From positions 1 through 64,000 of the forward strand of contig JAHDIF010000012.1 of assembly GCA_020630915.1 (NCBI GenBank): a DNA stretch of 64,000 nucleotides, given 5' to 3'. How positions within the stretch are numbered: position 1 is the first letter of the stretch; each line of letters opens with the position of its first letter. Both the position numbers and the translations under genes were made by a program. Below the pieces are notes generated by a model. That model did not search any database, was not told the origin of the DNA, and saw nothing but the letters and a program-made list of their open reading frames with translations. Below, one piece after another: positions 45,675 through 54,307 of this stretch. Source of the DNA: Dokdonia sp. (GTDB lineage: Bacteria; Bacteroidota; Bacteroidia; Flavobacteriales; Flavobacteriaceae).

Positions 45675-45745
45675 CCTTCTCTGTCCTTGTGTCTTCCTCT
45701 CGCTCGTGCCTCTCTCGTCGGAGACAGGTCTCCCAGAGGGAGAGA
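45675..45745 (-). repeat. dispersed repeat, CTCTCCCTCTGGGAG...GGACAGAGAAGG (copy 3)
   Basis: Fills most of the leuA-leuC gap. On the minus strand it runs CTCTCCCTCTGGGAGACC, a middle rich in GAGAGGCACGAGCGAGAGG, then GGACAGAGAAGG directly against the leuC ATG. The purine-rich end is a good Shine-Dalgarno-like sequence. Confidence 0.7.
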
Positions 45746-45771
45746 ACTATTAATCTTTAATGAATAAAATA

Positions 45772-46953
45772 CTAGGCTAGCGCTCCAGCTCTCATCTGGA
45801 TGCGCTCCATAATCATATGGATATCGTCATCTTTTACTTCCTTTTGTCTATCTGCTACCGTAAGGAATTGCTCGTAAGCAGCATCTAGTTGTACCTTGGT
45901 GAGTTCGTACCCTACTTTTTTAGAACGGTACGCTAGTGCCGCACGACCGCTTCGCGCGGTCAAAACAATAGAAGTCTCATTTACCCCAACATCTTTAGGA
46001 TTCATAATTTCATAGGTATCTCTATTCTTTATCATCCCGTCTTGGTGTATTCCTGAGCTATGTGCAAATGCATTTGCGCCTACGATGGCTTTATTAGGTT
46101 GTACAACCATCCCCATTTTTTCACTTACCATTCGGCTTGTGTCGTAAAGGAGTTGTGTGTTTATATCTGTATGTAAATTAAGAGTTGGGTGCTGCTTTAA
46201 GATCATGACGACCTCTTCTAACGAGGTATTTCCAGCACGTTCACCTATTCCATTTATGGTACATTCTATCTGGCGCGCTCCGTTTATAACTCCAGAAATA
46301 CTATTGGCAGTGGCAAGTCCAAGATCGTTATGACAGTGACAAGACAGGATTACGTTTTCTATTCCTTTTACGTTCTCACGTAAGTATTTCATTTTTGCGC
46401 CATATTCTTCCGGTAGGCAATACCCCGTTGTATCTGGAATATTAAGAACAGTAGCACCTGCAGCGATTACTTTTTCAAGAACCTTGGCAAGGAAGGCATT
46501 GTCTGTTCTTCCTGCATCTTCGGCATAGAACTCTACATCATCTACAAAATTTTTTGCGTAAGCGGTAGCCTTTACAGCACGCTCCATAATCTCCTCTGGA
46601 GTTGCATTAAATTTGTATTTCATATGTGACTCGCTGGTGCCTATTCCGGTGTGAATTCTAGGTCTCACAGCGTGTTTTAATGCTTGTGCAGCTACGGTGA
46701 TATCATTTTCGACAGCCCTTGTAAGACCGCAAACTGTAGCATTCTTTACTAGTTTTGAAATCTCTTCTACAGAGTTAAAATCGCCAGGAGAAGAAACAGG
46801 AAATCCCGCTTCAATTACATCTACACCTAAGGTGTCTAGACGCTCGGCAATGGTGAGTTTCTCTTTTTTATCTAATTTACAACCTGGAACCTGCTCACCG
46901 TCTCTTAAGGTTGTATCAAAAATTTGAACTTTGTCGTTTTGCATAGCATTCAT
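45772..46953 (-). CDS. leuA: 2-isopropylmalate synthase
   Basis: A 393-residue HMGL-like acyltransferase, first in the leucine branch. Signatures are [14 protein letters not shown] at residues 11-24, [14 protein letters not shown] and the metal-binding [14 protein letters not shown], plus [13 protein letters not shown]. It has no C-terminal LeuA regulatory domain (the classical enzyme is about 510 residues), a common short form. Met1 or Met4 could be the start. A homocitrate or citramalate synthase is less likely given adjacent leuCDB. Confidence 0.93.
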   Translation of the reverse strand: MNAMQNDKVQIFDTTLRDGEQVPGCKLDKKEKLTIAERLDTLGVDVIEAGFPVSSPGDFNSVEEISKLVKNATVCGLTRAVENDITVAAQALKHAVRPRIHTGIGTSESHMKYKFNATPEEIMERAVKATAYAKNFVDDVEFYAEDAGRTDNAFLAKVLEKVIAAGATVLNIPDTTGYCLPEEYGAKMKYLRENVKGIENVILSCHCHNDLGLATANSISGVINGARQIECTINGIGERAGNTSLEEVVMILKQHPTLNLHTDINTQLLYDTSRMVSEKMGMVVQPNKAIVGANAFAHSSGIHQDGMIKNRDTYEIMNPKDVGVNETSIVLTARSGRAALAYRSKKVGYELTKVQLDAAYEQFLTVADRQKEVKDDDIHMIMERIQMRAGALA

Positions 46954-47062
46954 TTGTATACGAATGTATAACTTGGCTCAACCTTAATGGGTGCTTTTGT
47001 AAAAAGAGCTACGACATTAAAGGGTGTTGAGTTGGAATCAAATTATTGATAGTCAATTTATT

Positions 47063-48625
47063 ATGAGAAAAATCATTACAACGCTTAATGATCATAATGA
47101 TTCGTTATTTATTTTAATTAAGTCACTTTCTAAGAGTGAGAAGCGTCAATTTAAGTTGTACGTAGGTCGTTTAGGGGGTAATAGCGATGCTAAATTCTTA
47201 CAACTTTTTGAATTTCTGGATAAAGAAAAGAAGTACAGTGAAGAGGCTATTTTAAAATCTGGAATTGTAACCAAAACCCAGCTTTCTAATCTCAAAGCAC
47301 ATTTATATAGACAACTTCTTATAAGCTTGAGATTGACCCCTGCACATCAGAATATACGAGTTCAAATACGTGAGCAACTCGATTTTGCGACCATTCTTTA
47401 TCAAAAAGGGCTCTATAAACAGAGTCTTAAGATTCTGGAAAAAGCCAAAAGTATGGCTATGGAAAATGAAGAAAAGAATGTTGCCTATGAGATTGTAGAG
47501 CTAGAAAAAGTTATAGAAACACAATACATCACCAGAAGTATTGCGACCCGTGCCGATGAGCTTGCCCAAGAGGCAAAGCAATTGAGCGAGCAAAATATTT
47601 TGGCAAGTAAGTTGTCTAACCTGTCGCTACAGTTGTACAGCATTATGCTTAAAACGGGTTATGTAAAAAGCGATGAAGAGAAGAATGAAGTCACGCAGTA
47701 TTTTGAGAGCCAGATGCCTCAATATAATTATGAAACACTCACTTTTAGGGAGCGATTGTGGTTGTATAAAGCACATTTATGGTACAGCTTTTTAATACAA
47801 GATTTTTTATCCTGTTATAAATACGCAGATCGTTACGTGCGTCTTTTTGAGGAGTACCCATTGATGATCAAACAAAACCCTGTTTTTTATTTAAAAGGAA
47901 TACACTACTTACTAGAGTCTTTATTCTATTTAAAACATGAGTCAAAATTTAAAGAAGCCTTAGATAAATTAACAAACTTGAGGGAGAACACAGATTTTCC
48001 CAAAGGAGATAATTTAGATACTCTCTTATTTTTATATATCTCGATAAATAAGTTCAATTATCGCTTTATGATAGGTCATTTTGAAGACGGAGATGATCTT
48101 GTTAAAGAGGTGATGGAAGGTTTAAAATCGCCAAAATATAAAATAGATGAGCATCATGTAATGGTGTTTTATTATAAGATGGCTAGTTTGTATTTTGGAG
48201 CAGGAGATAATATAAAATGTATAGAATATTGTCAAAAAATCATAAATACCCATACACTAAAGAGCAGAGAAGATCTCATGTGTTTCTCACGTATTCTTAA
48301 TCTTGTGGCGCATTATGAGGCTGGTAAAGATTATCACCTAGATTCTTTGTTAAGAAGTACCTACAAGTTTTTAATTAAAATGAACGAACTGCATGAAGTT
48401 CAAAAAGAAATGATCAAGTTCGTTCGTAATCTTGGTGATATTTATCCCCATGAACTTAAAGCCGAATTTAAAAAACTACATACCACACTTAAACAATATG
48501 AAGATGACCCTTATGAGCGTCGCGCTTTCCTGTACTTAGATCTACTGTCTTGGCTTGAAAGTAAAATTGAAAATAGACCAGTAGCAGAGGTGGTGAAGGA
48601 AAAGGCTACGAAGTTAGTGAGGTAA
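47063..48625 (+). CDS. large helical hypothetical protein, TPR-like
   Basis: Start at 47063 (MRKIITTLNDHNDSLF), because the upstream 13 codons of the frame look non-coding. The 520-residue product is mainly amphipathic helices with repeated patterns (YQKGLYKQSLKILEKAKSMA, YFESQMPQYNYETL, KFKEALDKLTNL), reminiscent of tetratricopeptide-like repeats. It contains few cysteines and no membrane segments, so it is probably cytosolic. I do not recognise the family. Divergent from leuA. Confidence 0.75.
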   Translation: MRKIITTLNDHNDSLFILIKSLSKSEKRQFKLYVGRLGGNSDAKFLQLFEFLDKEKKYSEEAILKSGIVTKTQLSNLKAHLYRQLLISLRLTPAHQNIRVQIREQLDFATILYQKGLYKQSLKILEKAKSMAMENEEKNVAYEIVELEKVIETQYITRSIATRADELAQEAKQLSEQNILASKLSNLSLQLYSIMLKTGYVKSDEEKNEVTQYFESQMPQYNYETLTFRERLWLYKAHLWYSFLIQDFLSCYKYADRYVRLFEEYPLMIKQNPVFYLKGIHYLLESLFYLKHESKFKEALDKLTNLRENTDFPKGDNLDTLLFLYISINKFNYRFMIGHFEDGDDLVKEVMEGLKSPKYKIDEHHVMVFYYKMASLYFGAGDNIKCIEYCQKIINTHTLKSREDLMCFSRILNLVAHYEAGKDYHLDSLLRSTYKFLIKMNELHEVQKEMIKFVRNLGDIYPHELKAEFKKLHTTLKQYEDDPYERRAFLYLDLLSWLESKIENRPVAEVVKEKATKLVR

Positions 48626-48748
48626 TGAGTTGATTAAGCGATAAGTTTATAGATTGAAGAGTTAAAAATGAAGGTTATATATATACAATTAGTACTCCTA
48701 ATACTCTTCTTGCCAGAAAGAAATATATAAAACATAATAAGTTTATCA

Positions 48749-49606
48749 TTGAGTAACAGGACTAGACACATCTTAGAAATCAATCTTGCAATGCTATTGA
48801 TAAGTACCTCTGGTGTGTTAGGTAAATATATTGATTTACCACCTATGGTAACCATCGGTATACGTGCTGCGGGTGCCGTTGTTTTATTAGGGGTCTTTAT
48901 CGCGTGGCGCAAACTCTCTTTTAAACTTGAGAAACAAGATGTGTTTGTAATTCTAGCTTCTGGTGTATTAATGGGAGGGCATTGGGTGACTTATTTTTAT
49001 TCATTGCAGCTTTCTAATGTCGCTATCGGGATGCTGTCATTATTTACCTATCCCGTGATGACTAGCTTATTGGAACCTATTGTCTTAAAGACTAAATTTT
49101 CAAAAGCACACATACTTCTTGGCCTGCTTGTCCTCCTAGGAATCTACTTTCTTGCTCCAGAGTTCAATACAGAGAATGATTACTTTGTGGCGATACTATT
49201 TGGACTGGTATCTGCCTTGTGTTTTGCATTGCGCAATATTATTGTAAAAACTAAAATTACAGCATATAACGGTTCTGTAGTGATGTGGTATCAAGTGCTT
49301 GTCATTACGATCTTACTTATTCCTGGGTATTTCCTTTTTGATGCAGACAATATTGTAAGTCAGCTTCCATATATTGGGATTCTAGCTTTGGTGACCACAG
49401 CGATAGGGCATACATTATTCTTATTCAGCTTCAAGCATTTTTCAGTAACAACAGCGAGTTTAATGGGGAGTGTACAACCTATTTATGGAATTATCTTAGG
49501 TGTTATTTTTCTAAATGAGGTGCCTGGATGGAGAACAGTGGTAGGGGGAGTTCTTATTCTCATTAGTGTGGCTGTAGAAAGTTTAAGATCAGTAAATAAG
49601 AATTAG
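48749..49606 (+). CDS. EamA/DMT-family transporter
   Basis: A 285-residue inner-membrane protein with ten predicted helices in two EamA repeats. Conserved segments are LMGGHWVTYFYSLQLSNVAIG in the first repeat (shown as SLQLSNVAIGMLSLF) and ILGVIFLNEVPGWRTVVGG at the end. Drug/metabolite transporters of this type usually export amino acids or related small molecules. The start is TTG at 48749, giving MSNRTRHILEINLAML; the ATG at 48791 would remove part of helix 1. Confidence 0.85.
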   Translation: MSNRTRHILEINLAMLLISTSGVLGKYIDLPPMVTIGIRAAGAVVLLGVFIAWRKLSFKLEKQDVFVILASGVLMGGHWVTYFYSLQLSNVAIGMLSLFTYPVMTSLLEPIVLKTKFSKAHILLGLLVLLGIYFLAPEFNTENDYFVAILFGLVSALCFALRNIIVKTKITAYNGSVVMWYQVLVITILLIPGYFLFDADNIVSQLPYIGILALVTTAIGHTLFLFSFKHFSVTTASLMGSVQPIYGIILGVIFLNEVPGWRTVVGGVLILISVAVESLRSVNKN

Positions 49607-49649
49607 GAAACGTTAAGCTATTTTGTTTTAAATTTGATAAAAAGCATAC

Positions 49650-50717
49650 GTGAAAAATTTATTAATTATAGTCTGTATTGCATTTTCTTGTTTTCTTAAG
49701 GCGCAGGGTGATGGCTATGAACTTGTCTGGTATGATGAGTTTAATGAAAATGGAGCTGTAGATAGCGAAAAATGGCATCACCAAACCCAACTTCCCAATG
49801 GCGGTAGTTGGTACAATGGAGAGATACAGCATTATACAAATCGAGAAGTAAACTCCTTTGTAAGCGACGGAACATTAAAAATTGTAGCAAAAAAAGAAAC
49901 ATTTACAGACCAAGGATTTACAAAATCACATACCTCTGCAAGGCTTAACTCAAAGTTTGCTTTTACCTATGGATATGTAGCCGTCCGTGCTAAGCTTCCG
50001 CAAGGAGTAGGTACTTGGCCTGCTATATGGATGCTTGGACAAAATATTACAGAGCAAGGAGGCTATTGGTACGAGACAAATGGTACTGTGGGATGGCCAG
50101 CTTGTGGCGAAATTGATATTATGGAACATTGGGGTACAAATCAAAACTTTGTACAAAGTGCTACCCATACTCCATCTAGTTTTGGTAATACGGTTAATCT
50201 AGGTGGTCAGAACATTTCAACAGCATCTTCAGATTTTCACATATATGCCCTAGAATGGACAGAAAATAGCTTGGTGTTTAGTGTAGATGATCAGGTGCAT
50301 TATGTCTATGAGCCTGCCATTCAAAATGCAAATACTTGGCCTTTTGATCTCAATCAATATATACTGTTTAATGTAGCAATATTACCAGAAATAACACCGT
50401 CATTTACCCAAAGTGCTTTAGAAATAGATTATATACGTATTTATCAAGAACAAGAACTATCTCTTCAAGAAATTAATAAGAGAAATTCGTTACTACTAAA
50501 ACCTAACCCGGCTCAAGATACCTTAACTGTGCAAGTGGCTTCAAAATTTCTTGGGGCTAATTGTGTTGTATATAATCTAACTGGTCAACAAATCTTTCAT
50601 ACCACAATAAAAGAGGAAAATTTTAATATTGATATTTCTAGATTTGCTCAAGGTTTGTACCTGTTTAAGGTAACTGATGGGGCAAATGAAGTGACTAAAA
50701 AATTAGTAAAAAGATAG
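49650..50717 (+). CDS. secreted GH16 beta-glucanase with T9SS sorting domain
   Basis: A 355-residue secreted enzyme with a GTG start, a signal peptide (NLLIIVCIAFSCFLKAQG) and a GH16 domain to about residue 260. The catalytic motif is CGEIDIMEHWG, as in laminarinase-type endo-beta-1,3-glucanases, with upstream WPAIWMLG. The C-terminal 75 residues (LKPNPAQDTLTVQV, VYNLTGQQIF, FAQGLYLFKVTD) form a type A T9SS sorting domain. Marine flavobacteria use such enzymes on algal laminarin; that substrate is a reasonable guess. Confidence 0.92.
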   Translation: MKNLLIIVCIAFSCFLKAQGDGYELVWYDEFNENGAVDSEKWHHQTQLPNGGSWYNGEIQHYTNREVNSFVSDGTLKIVAKKETFTDQGFTKSHTSARLNSKFAFTYGYVAVRAKLPQGVGTWPAIWMLGQNITEQGGYWYETNGTVGWPACGEIDIMEHWGTNQNFVQSATHTPSSFGNTVNLGGQNISTASSDFHIYALEWTENSLVFSVDDQVHYVYEPAIQNANTWPFDLNQYILFNVAILPEITPSFTQSALEIDYIRIYQEQELSLQEINKRNSLLLKPNPAQDTLTVQVASKFLGANCVVYNLTGQQIFHTTIKEENFNIDISRFAQGLYLFKVTDGANEVTKKLVKR

Positions 50718-50750
50718 TGTTTCAGAGACAATCTGGAATTCTAAAAAGTA

Positions 50751-51389
50751 TCAAGACACACAGGCTCTCCAAACAACATCACCCTCAGGAACTTGTGCTA
50801 TAAAAGTCATTTCTTCTTTTTTAACTGGGTGGGTGAGAGTAAGCTTTCGCGAAAGCAAACTAATACTCCCGTCAGGATTACTTCTATCAAAACCGTATTT
50901 AAGGTCTCCCTTTATAGGGCATCCTAAGGCTGCTAGCTGGGACCTTATCTGGTGATGGCGACCTGTATGTAGGTTTACTTCTAGTAAATAAAAGGTTTTA
51001 AGCTGCTTGACAACCGTATAATCTAGTACCGCTTTTTTTGAGTCTGGAACAGGTTTACTGTGGGCATAGCTTTTGTTTTGTTTAGCATTGCGTTTTAGAT
51101 AATGGGTGAGTGTCCCCGTAGCGGTAGGAGGCGTATTTTTTACAAGGGCCCAATAGGTCTTTTGGGTTTGCCTTTCTGCAAAAGCCTTATTGAGACGACT
51201 TAGGGCCTTACTCGTTCTTGCAAAAATTACGATGCCAGAAGTAGGCCTATCCAGTCTATGTATGACTCCAAGGTATACAGCGCCAGGTTTGTTATACTTT
51301 TTTGCAATGTACTTTTTGACTACTTCGCTTAAAGGCTCATCGCCAGTTTTATCTCCTTGTACAATATCGCCACTACGCTTATTAATCAC
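50751..51389 (-). CDS. RluA-family pseudouridine synthase, 5' end displaced by array
   Basis: The catalytic region contains GVIHRLDRPTSGIVIFARTSKAL with the catalytic Asp in HRLDRPTSG, and later HTGRHHQIRSQLAALG. It converts uridine to pseudouridine in rRNA or tRNA. The coordinates start at a GTG (51389). The open frame continues upstream with family-like residues (LQVIYEDNHIIVINKR) up to the array at 51448, but contains no ATG, GTG or TTG there. The native start seems lost or is non-standard. An exact GCTTTCGCGAAAGC (50843-50856) encodes LSRK. Confidence 0.85.
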   Translation of the reverse strand: MINKRSGDIVQGDKTGDEPLSEVVKKYIAKKYNKPGAVYLGVIHRLDRPTSGIVIFARTSKALSRLNKAFAERQTQKTYWALVKNTPPTATGTLTHYLKRNAKQNKSYAHSKPVPDSKKAVLDYTVVKQLKTFYLLEVNLHTGRHHQIRSQLAALGCPIKGDLKYGFDRSNPDGSISLLSRKLTLTHPVKKEEMTFIAQVPEGDVVWRACVS

Positions 51390-51447
51390 TATAATGTGAT
51401 TGTCTTCGTAAATGACCTGAAGGTTATGAAGAGTGCTATGTGTGCTG

Positions 51448-51551
51448 GTATGTTGGATAGTTGGTATGTTGGTATATCAGTATGTTAGTATATCAGTATA
51501 TCAGTATATCAGTATATCGGTATATTAGTATGTTGGTTCGTTGGTATTTGG
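51448..51551 (+). repeat. 8-nt tandem array, left block (13 units)
   Basis: Thirteen phased 8-base units without indels: GTATGTTG, GATAGTTG, GTATGTTG, GTATATCA, GTATGTTA, then four near GTATATCA, GTATATTA, GTATGTTG, GTTCGTTG and GTATTTGG. It ends ten bases from the stop of the S23-family gene and begins where the rluA-like gene should start. Confidence 0.9.
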
Positions 51552-51560
51552 GTTAGGGAA

Positions 51561-51911
51561 TTATTTTAATGTAGATTTAAACTTAGAGAGCATTTTAATG
51601 ATGCTTTGCAATTCTTTATCTATACTAGAATGTACTGCAATACTAATAAAATCTAGGTCCAGACCTATTAATAATTGTGTGTCAATTTCATTTGCAGAAC
51701 CTATTGCAATTTCAATGAAGCGCGCAAAATCTTTATTCGACTTTCTAGAGGCTCCTTCAGCTATGTTTGAAGGAATAGAAACAGCTGCTCTTCGTAATTG
51801 ATTTGTAAGTCCAAATTTTTCTTCTGGAGGAAAAGTAGAGGTCACTTTATAAATTATTGAAGCGAATGCTCTACTTTTTTTCCAAACTTGTAGTTCTTTA
51901 TAACGATGCAT
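51561..51911 (-). CDS. S23 / four-helix-bundle protein (23S rRNA intervening-sequence family)
   Basis: A 116-residue protein with clear S23-family (four-helix-bundle, Avd-related) features: YKELQVWKKSRAFASIIYK, FPPEEKFGLTNQLRRAAVSI, PSNIAEGASRKSNKDF and FIEIAIGSANEIDTQL. It sits inside an 8-nt repeat array, with only seven bases between the array and its ATG and no recognisable ribosome-binding site. Family members occur in 23S rRNA intervening sequences and, as Avd, help diversity-generating retroelements; no reverse transcriptase is in this window. Confidence 0.92.
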   Translation of the reverse strand: MHRYKELQVWKKSRAFASIIYKVTSTFPPEEKFGLTNQLRRAAVSIPSNIAEGASRKSNKDFARFIEIAIGSANEIDTQLLIGLDLDFISIAVHSSIDKELQSIIKMLSKFKSTLK

Positions 51912-51917
51912 ATGATC

Positions 51918-51957
51918 TTGGTATATAGGATGTTTAGTACGTTGGTCTGTGGTATGT
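51918..51957 (+). repeat. 8-nt tandem array, middle block (5 degenerate units)
   Basis: TTGGTATA, TAGGATGT, TTAGTACG, TTGGTCTG and TGGTATGT are phased 8-base units in the same orientation as the left block, just upstream of the S23-family start codon. The gene therefore appears inserted into, or built within, a single array. Confidence 0.65.
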
Positions 51958-52032
51958 AATTTTAAAGATAAAACGTACTCGAAGTAAGATCATGGTTATA
52001 GCTTTTAATAATATTCCAGTAATCCTGTTTCC

Positions 52033-52104
52033 TCCGTACCAAAATCCTCAAATACCAATATACCAACATACATAAATACCAACATACCAACTATACAATA
52101 TACC
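52033..52104 (-). repeat. 8-nt tandem array, right block, inverted (9 units)
   Basis: On the plus strand the units are TCCGTACC, AAAATCCT, CAAATACC, AATATACC, AACATACA, TAAATACC, AACATACC, AACTATAC, AATATACC. Their complements (GGTATGTT-like) match the left block, so the two blocks form a long inverted pair around the gene. It ends four bases from the panB stop codon. Confidence 0.85.
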
Positions 52105-52108
52105 TATC

Positions 52109-52927
52109 TTAATATTGTTCCTCCTCGTTAGGGAAATCTTGGGACTTTACATCTGTAGCATACTGCTTAAATGCATTAGTCATCTCTGTGTACATGTCCA
52201 GATATCTCCTCAAAAATCTCGGATTAAACTCATGGGTCATTCCTAACATATCGTGCGTAACAAGCACTTGGCCATCTACACCAGCACCAGCACCTATACC
52301 TATTACTGGAATGGTAAGGCTATCTGCAACTTCTTTTGCGAGGGCAGCAGGCACTTTTTCTAAAACAAGTGCAAAGCATCCGGCTCTTTCTAACATTAAT
52401 GCATCTTCTTTAAGTTTTTGAGCTTCTTCCTCTTCTTTTGCACGTACGGTGTAGGTACCAAATTTATAAATAGACTGAGGGGTAAGTCCAAGGTGTCCCA
52501 TTACCGGGATACCTGCATTAAGAATACGTTTAATACTTTCTTTTACTTCTTTACCGCCTTCTAATTTTATAGAGTGCCCTCCAGATTCTTTCATAATACG
52601 TATAGCACTTCGTAGGGCTTCTTTTGGGTCGCTCTGGTAACTTCCAAATGGGAGATCTACAACCACAAGGGCACGATCTATAGCTCGCACCACAGAAGAT
52701 GCGTGATAGATCATCTGGTCTAAAGTGATGGGAAGCGTGGTCTCATGACCTGCCATAACATTTGATGCACTATCGCCTACAAGAATAACATCTATCCCTG
52801 CTCCGTCTACAATTTTTGCCATCGTGTAATCATAGGCCGTAAGCATAGAGATTTTTTCACCCCTAGATTTCATTTCGGTAAGGGATTTTACGGTAATTCG
52901 TTTATATTCTTTTTTAGCTACAGACAT
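52109..52927 (-). CDS. panB: 3-methyl-2-oxobutanoate hydroxymethyltransferase
   Basis: A 272-residue TIM-barrel enzyme making ketopantoate, an early step to coenzyme A. Signatures are [39 protein letters not shown] and [13 protein letters not shown], with the catalytic Glu in [12 protein letters not shown]. The downstream array begins four bases after the stop, and the S23-family and rluA-like genes follow on the same strand. Confidence 0.96.
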   Translation of the reverse strand: MSVAKKEYKRITVKSLTEMKSRGEKISMLTAYDYTMAKIVDGAGIDVILVGDSASNVMAGHETTLPITLDQMIYHASSVVRAIDRALVVVDLPFGSYQSDPKEALRSAIRIMKESGGHSIKLEGGKEVKESIKRILNAGIPVMGHLGLTPQSIYKFGTYTVRAKEEEEAQKLKEDALMLERAGCFALVLEKVPAALAKEVADSLTIPVIGIGAGAGVDGQVLVTHDMLGMTHEFNPRFLRRYLDMYTEMTNAFKQYATDVKSQDFPNEEEQY

Positions 52928-52947
52928 TTGGTTGTTTTTTTCTGTTA

Positions 52948-52955
52948 CAAAAATA
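52948..52955 (-). promoter_or_regulatory. possible -7 box upstream of panB
   Basis: TATTTTTG on the minus strand matches the Bacteroidota TAnnTTTG consensus and lies about 20 bases before the panB ATG. No strong -33 element is seen. Confidence 0.35.
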
Positions 52956-52988
52956 GTAAATTAGATACCTATACGTTAAACTACTTTT

Positions 52989-53492
52989 ATGAAGCTCAAA
53001 TATATTTTTATACCGGCTATTGTTGTTTTTATAATTTTTGCTTTCGCGAAAGCGCCTTCACCTGCCCTACAGGCATATTCTCAGGCAGATGAAAAGGAAG
53101 TACAACATATTGTAGAGACTTTTTTTGAAGGTTTTCATGCCCAGGATTCTATGATTATCAAAAAGGTCGTACACAAAGAAGTGCGTATGCAGTCTATTGG
53201 AAAAAATAGAACGGGTGAAATGGTGCTCAGCACACAGGATTTTAGCGGTTTTCTAGCGTCTATATGTAGCATTCCAGAAACCACCTCTTTTAAGGAAGAA
53301 ATACATAATTATGAGGTAAAAATGGATGGTAAGATGGCAAACGTATGGACACCCTATACTTTTTATATAAATGATGCTGTGAGTCATTGCGGCACCAATA
53401 GTTTTCAGCTTTTTAAACGCGACGGTCTCTGGAAAATATTCTATATAGTAGATACTCGTGATCGCGAGGGGTGTGGAGTGAAAAGAGGATAG
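52989..53492 (+). CDS. exported NTF2-like protein
   Basis: A 167-residue protein with a signal peptide (MKLKYIFIPAIVVFIIFAFAKA) and an NTF2/SnoaL-like domain: QHIVETFFEGFHAQDSMII, VRMQSIGKNRTGE, VWTPYTFYINDAVSHCGTN and LWKIFYIVDTRDREGC. Such domains bind small ligands or act as putative lumazine-binding proteins. No enzyme activity can be named. The exact palindrome GCTTTCGCGAAAGC (53040-53053) encodes the AFAKA end of the signal peptide. Confidence 0.8.
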   Translation: MKLKYIFIPAIVVFIIFAFAKAPSPALQAYSQADEKEVQHIVETFFEGFHAQDSMIIKKVVHKEVRMQSIGKNRTGEMVLSTQDFSGFLASICSIPETTSFKEEIHNYEVKMDGKMANVWTPYTFYINDAVSHCGTNSFQLFKRDGLWKIFYIVDTRDREGCGVKRG

Positions 53493-53497
53493 GTTTA

Positions 53498-54220
53498 CTA
53501 CAGCTTATATATGAGTTGAAGACTAACATTAAACTCAAAGCCTATTAAAAATCCTTCTTTTGCGTAGAGATTGTTGAATAAGAAAGTGTCAGATTCTGTT
53601 GCTCTAGGATTCAAAAGATTAGAATAAATATTATCCTTAAAACGGATGCCACCTCCAATTATGGTGCGCAATGCGAGTGTTTTGGAAAAATTAATAATCT
53701 CACCGTAATTCAAAGTTATACCATATTTAAGGCGCTCAAAATCTGCTCTATCATAAGCGATTGCCTCAATAGCTCCATTTTGAGTATTTACAGGTATAAA
53801 CTCATTGTTAAATAAGGTTTCTTTGTGGGTGATATAAAACACTTCTGCACTTAGAAAATGATGAAATCTCCTACGATTCCCTAGATTATAAACTACTTGT
53901 GGTCTTAACTCCCAGGAAGTATAATTTTCTTTATATGAAAAAATAAAGTCTGATGTTCCTATGCCTAAAGTAGTTCCAGCGGACCACTTGTTATTAATTG
54001 AATGAACATAACCAAGAGTAATACGAGGCGCCTCTGCGGGTAGTAGTTTTAAAAGGTCAAATGTAAAGTAAGATCCAATAGGGAGACTTTGTAAACTATC
54101 TTTTTTTGCCCTTCTAATTTCTTTTTTTTCTTGTCGTTGCTCCTTCTTTGTAGGTGTTTCTGTAGTTTGTGTTATCCCAATAAAGGATATAAGAAAAATT
54201 AAAAGTAAGATGCTTTTCAT
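53498..54220 (-). CDS. putative outer-membrane beta-barrel protein
   Basis: A 240-residue protein with a signal peptide (MKSILLLIFLISFIGITQ), a short charged linker (KKEQRQEKKEIRRAKK) and alternating hydrophobic strands ending in SLQLIYKL, as in outer-membrane barrels (for example NKWSAGTTLGIGTSDFIF and LRPQVVYNLGNRRRFHHFLS). Family not recognised. Function unknown. Convergent with the NTF2-like gene, five bases apart. Confidence 0.65.
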   Translation of the reverse strand: MKSILLLIFLISFIGITQTTETPTKKEQRQEKKEIRRAKKDSLQSLPIGSYFTFDLLKLLPAEAPRITLGYVHSINNKWSAGTTLGIGTSDFIFSYKENYTSWELRPQVVYNLGNRRRFHHFLSAEVFYITHKETLFNNEFIPVNTQNGAIEAIAYDRADFERLKYGITLNYGEIINFSKTLALRTIIGGGIRFKDNIYSNLLNPRATESDTFLFNNLYAKEGFLIGFEFNVSLQLIYKL

Positions 54221-54307
54221 AGATGTTTATATAGCTAACTTATAGATGATAAAAACGAAAATCGTTGCGTCTCAAACACTCTTATTTTTTGAAAAGACCT
54301 ATTAGAC

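Noticed and set aside
46954-47062. Leucine leader peptide before leuA
   Set aside because: The only short frames on the minus strand are not leucine-rich.
51448-52104. Diversity-generating retroelement
   Set aside because: The S23 family is related to Avd, but no reverse transcriptase, template repeat or variable C-type-lectin gene is present in the window.
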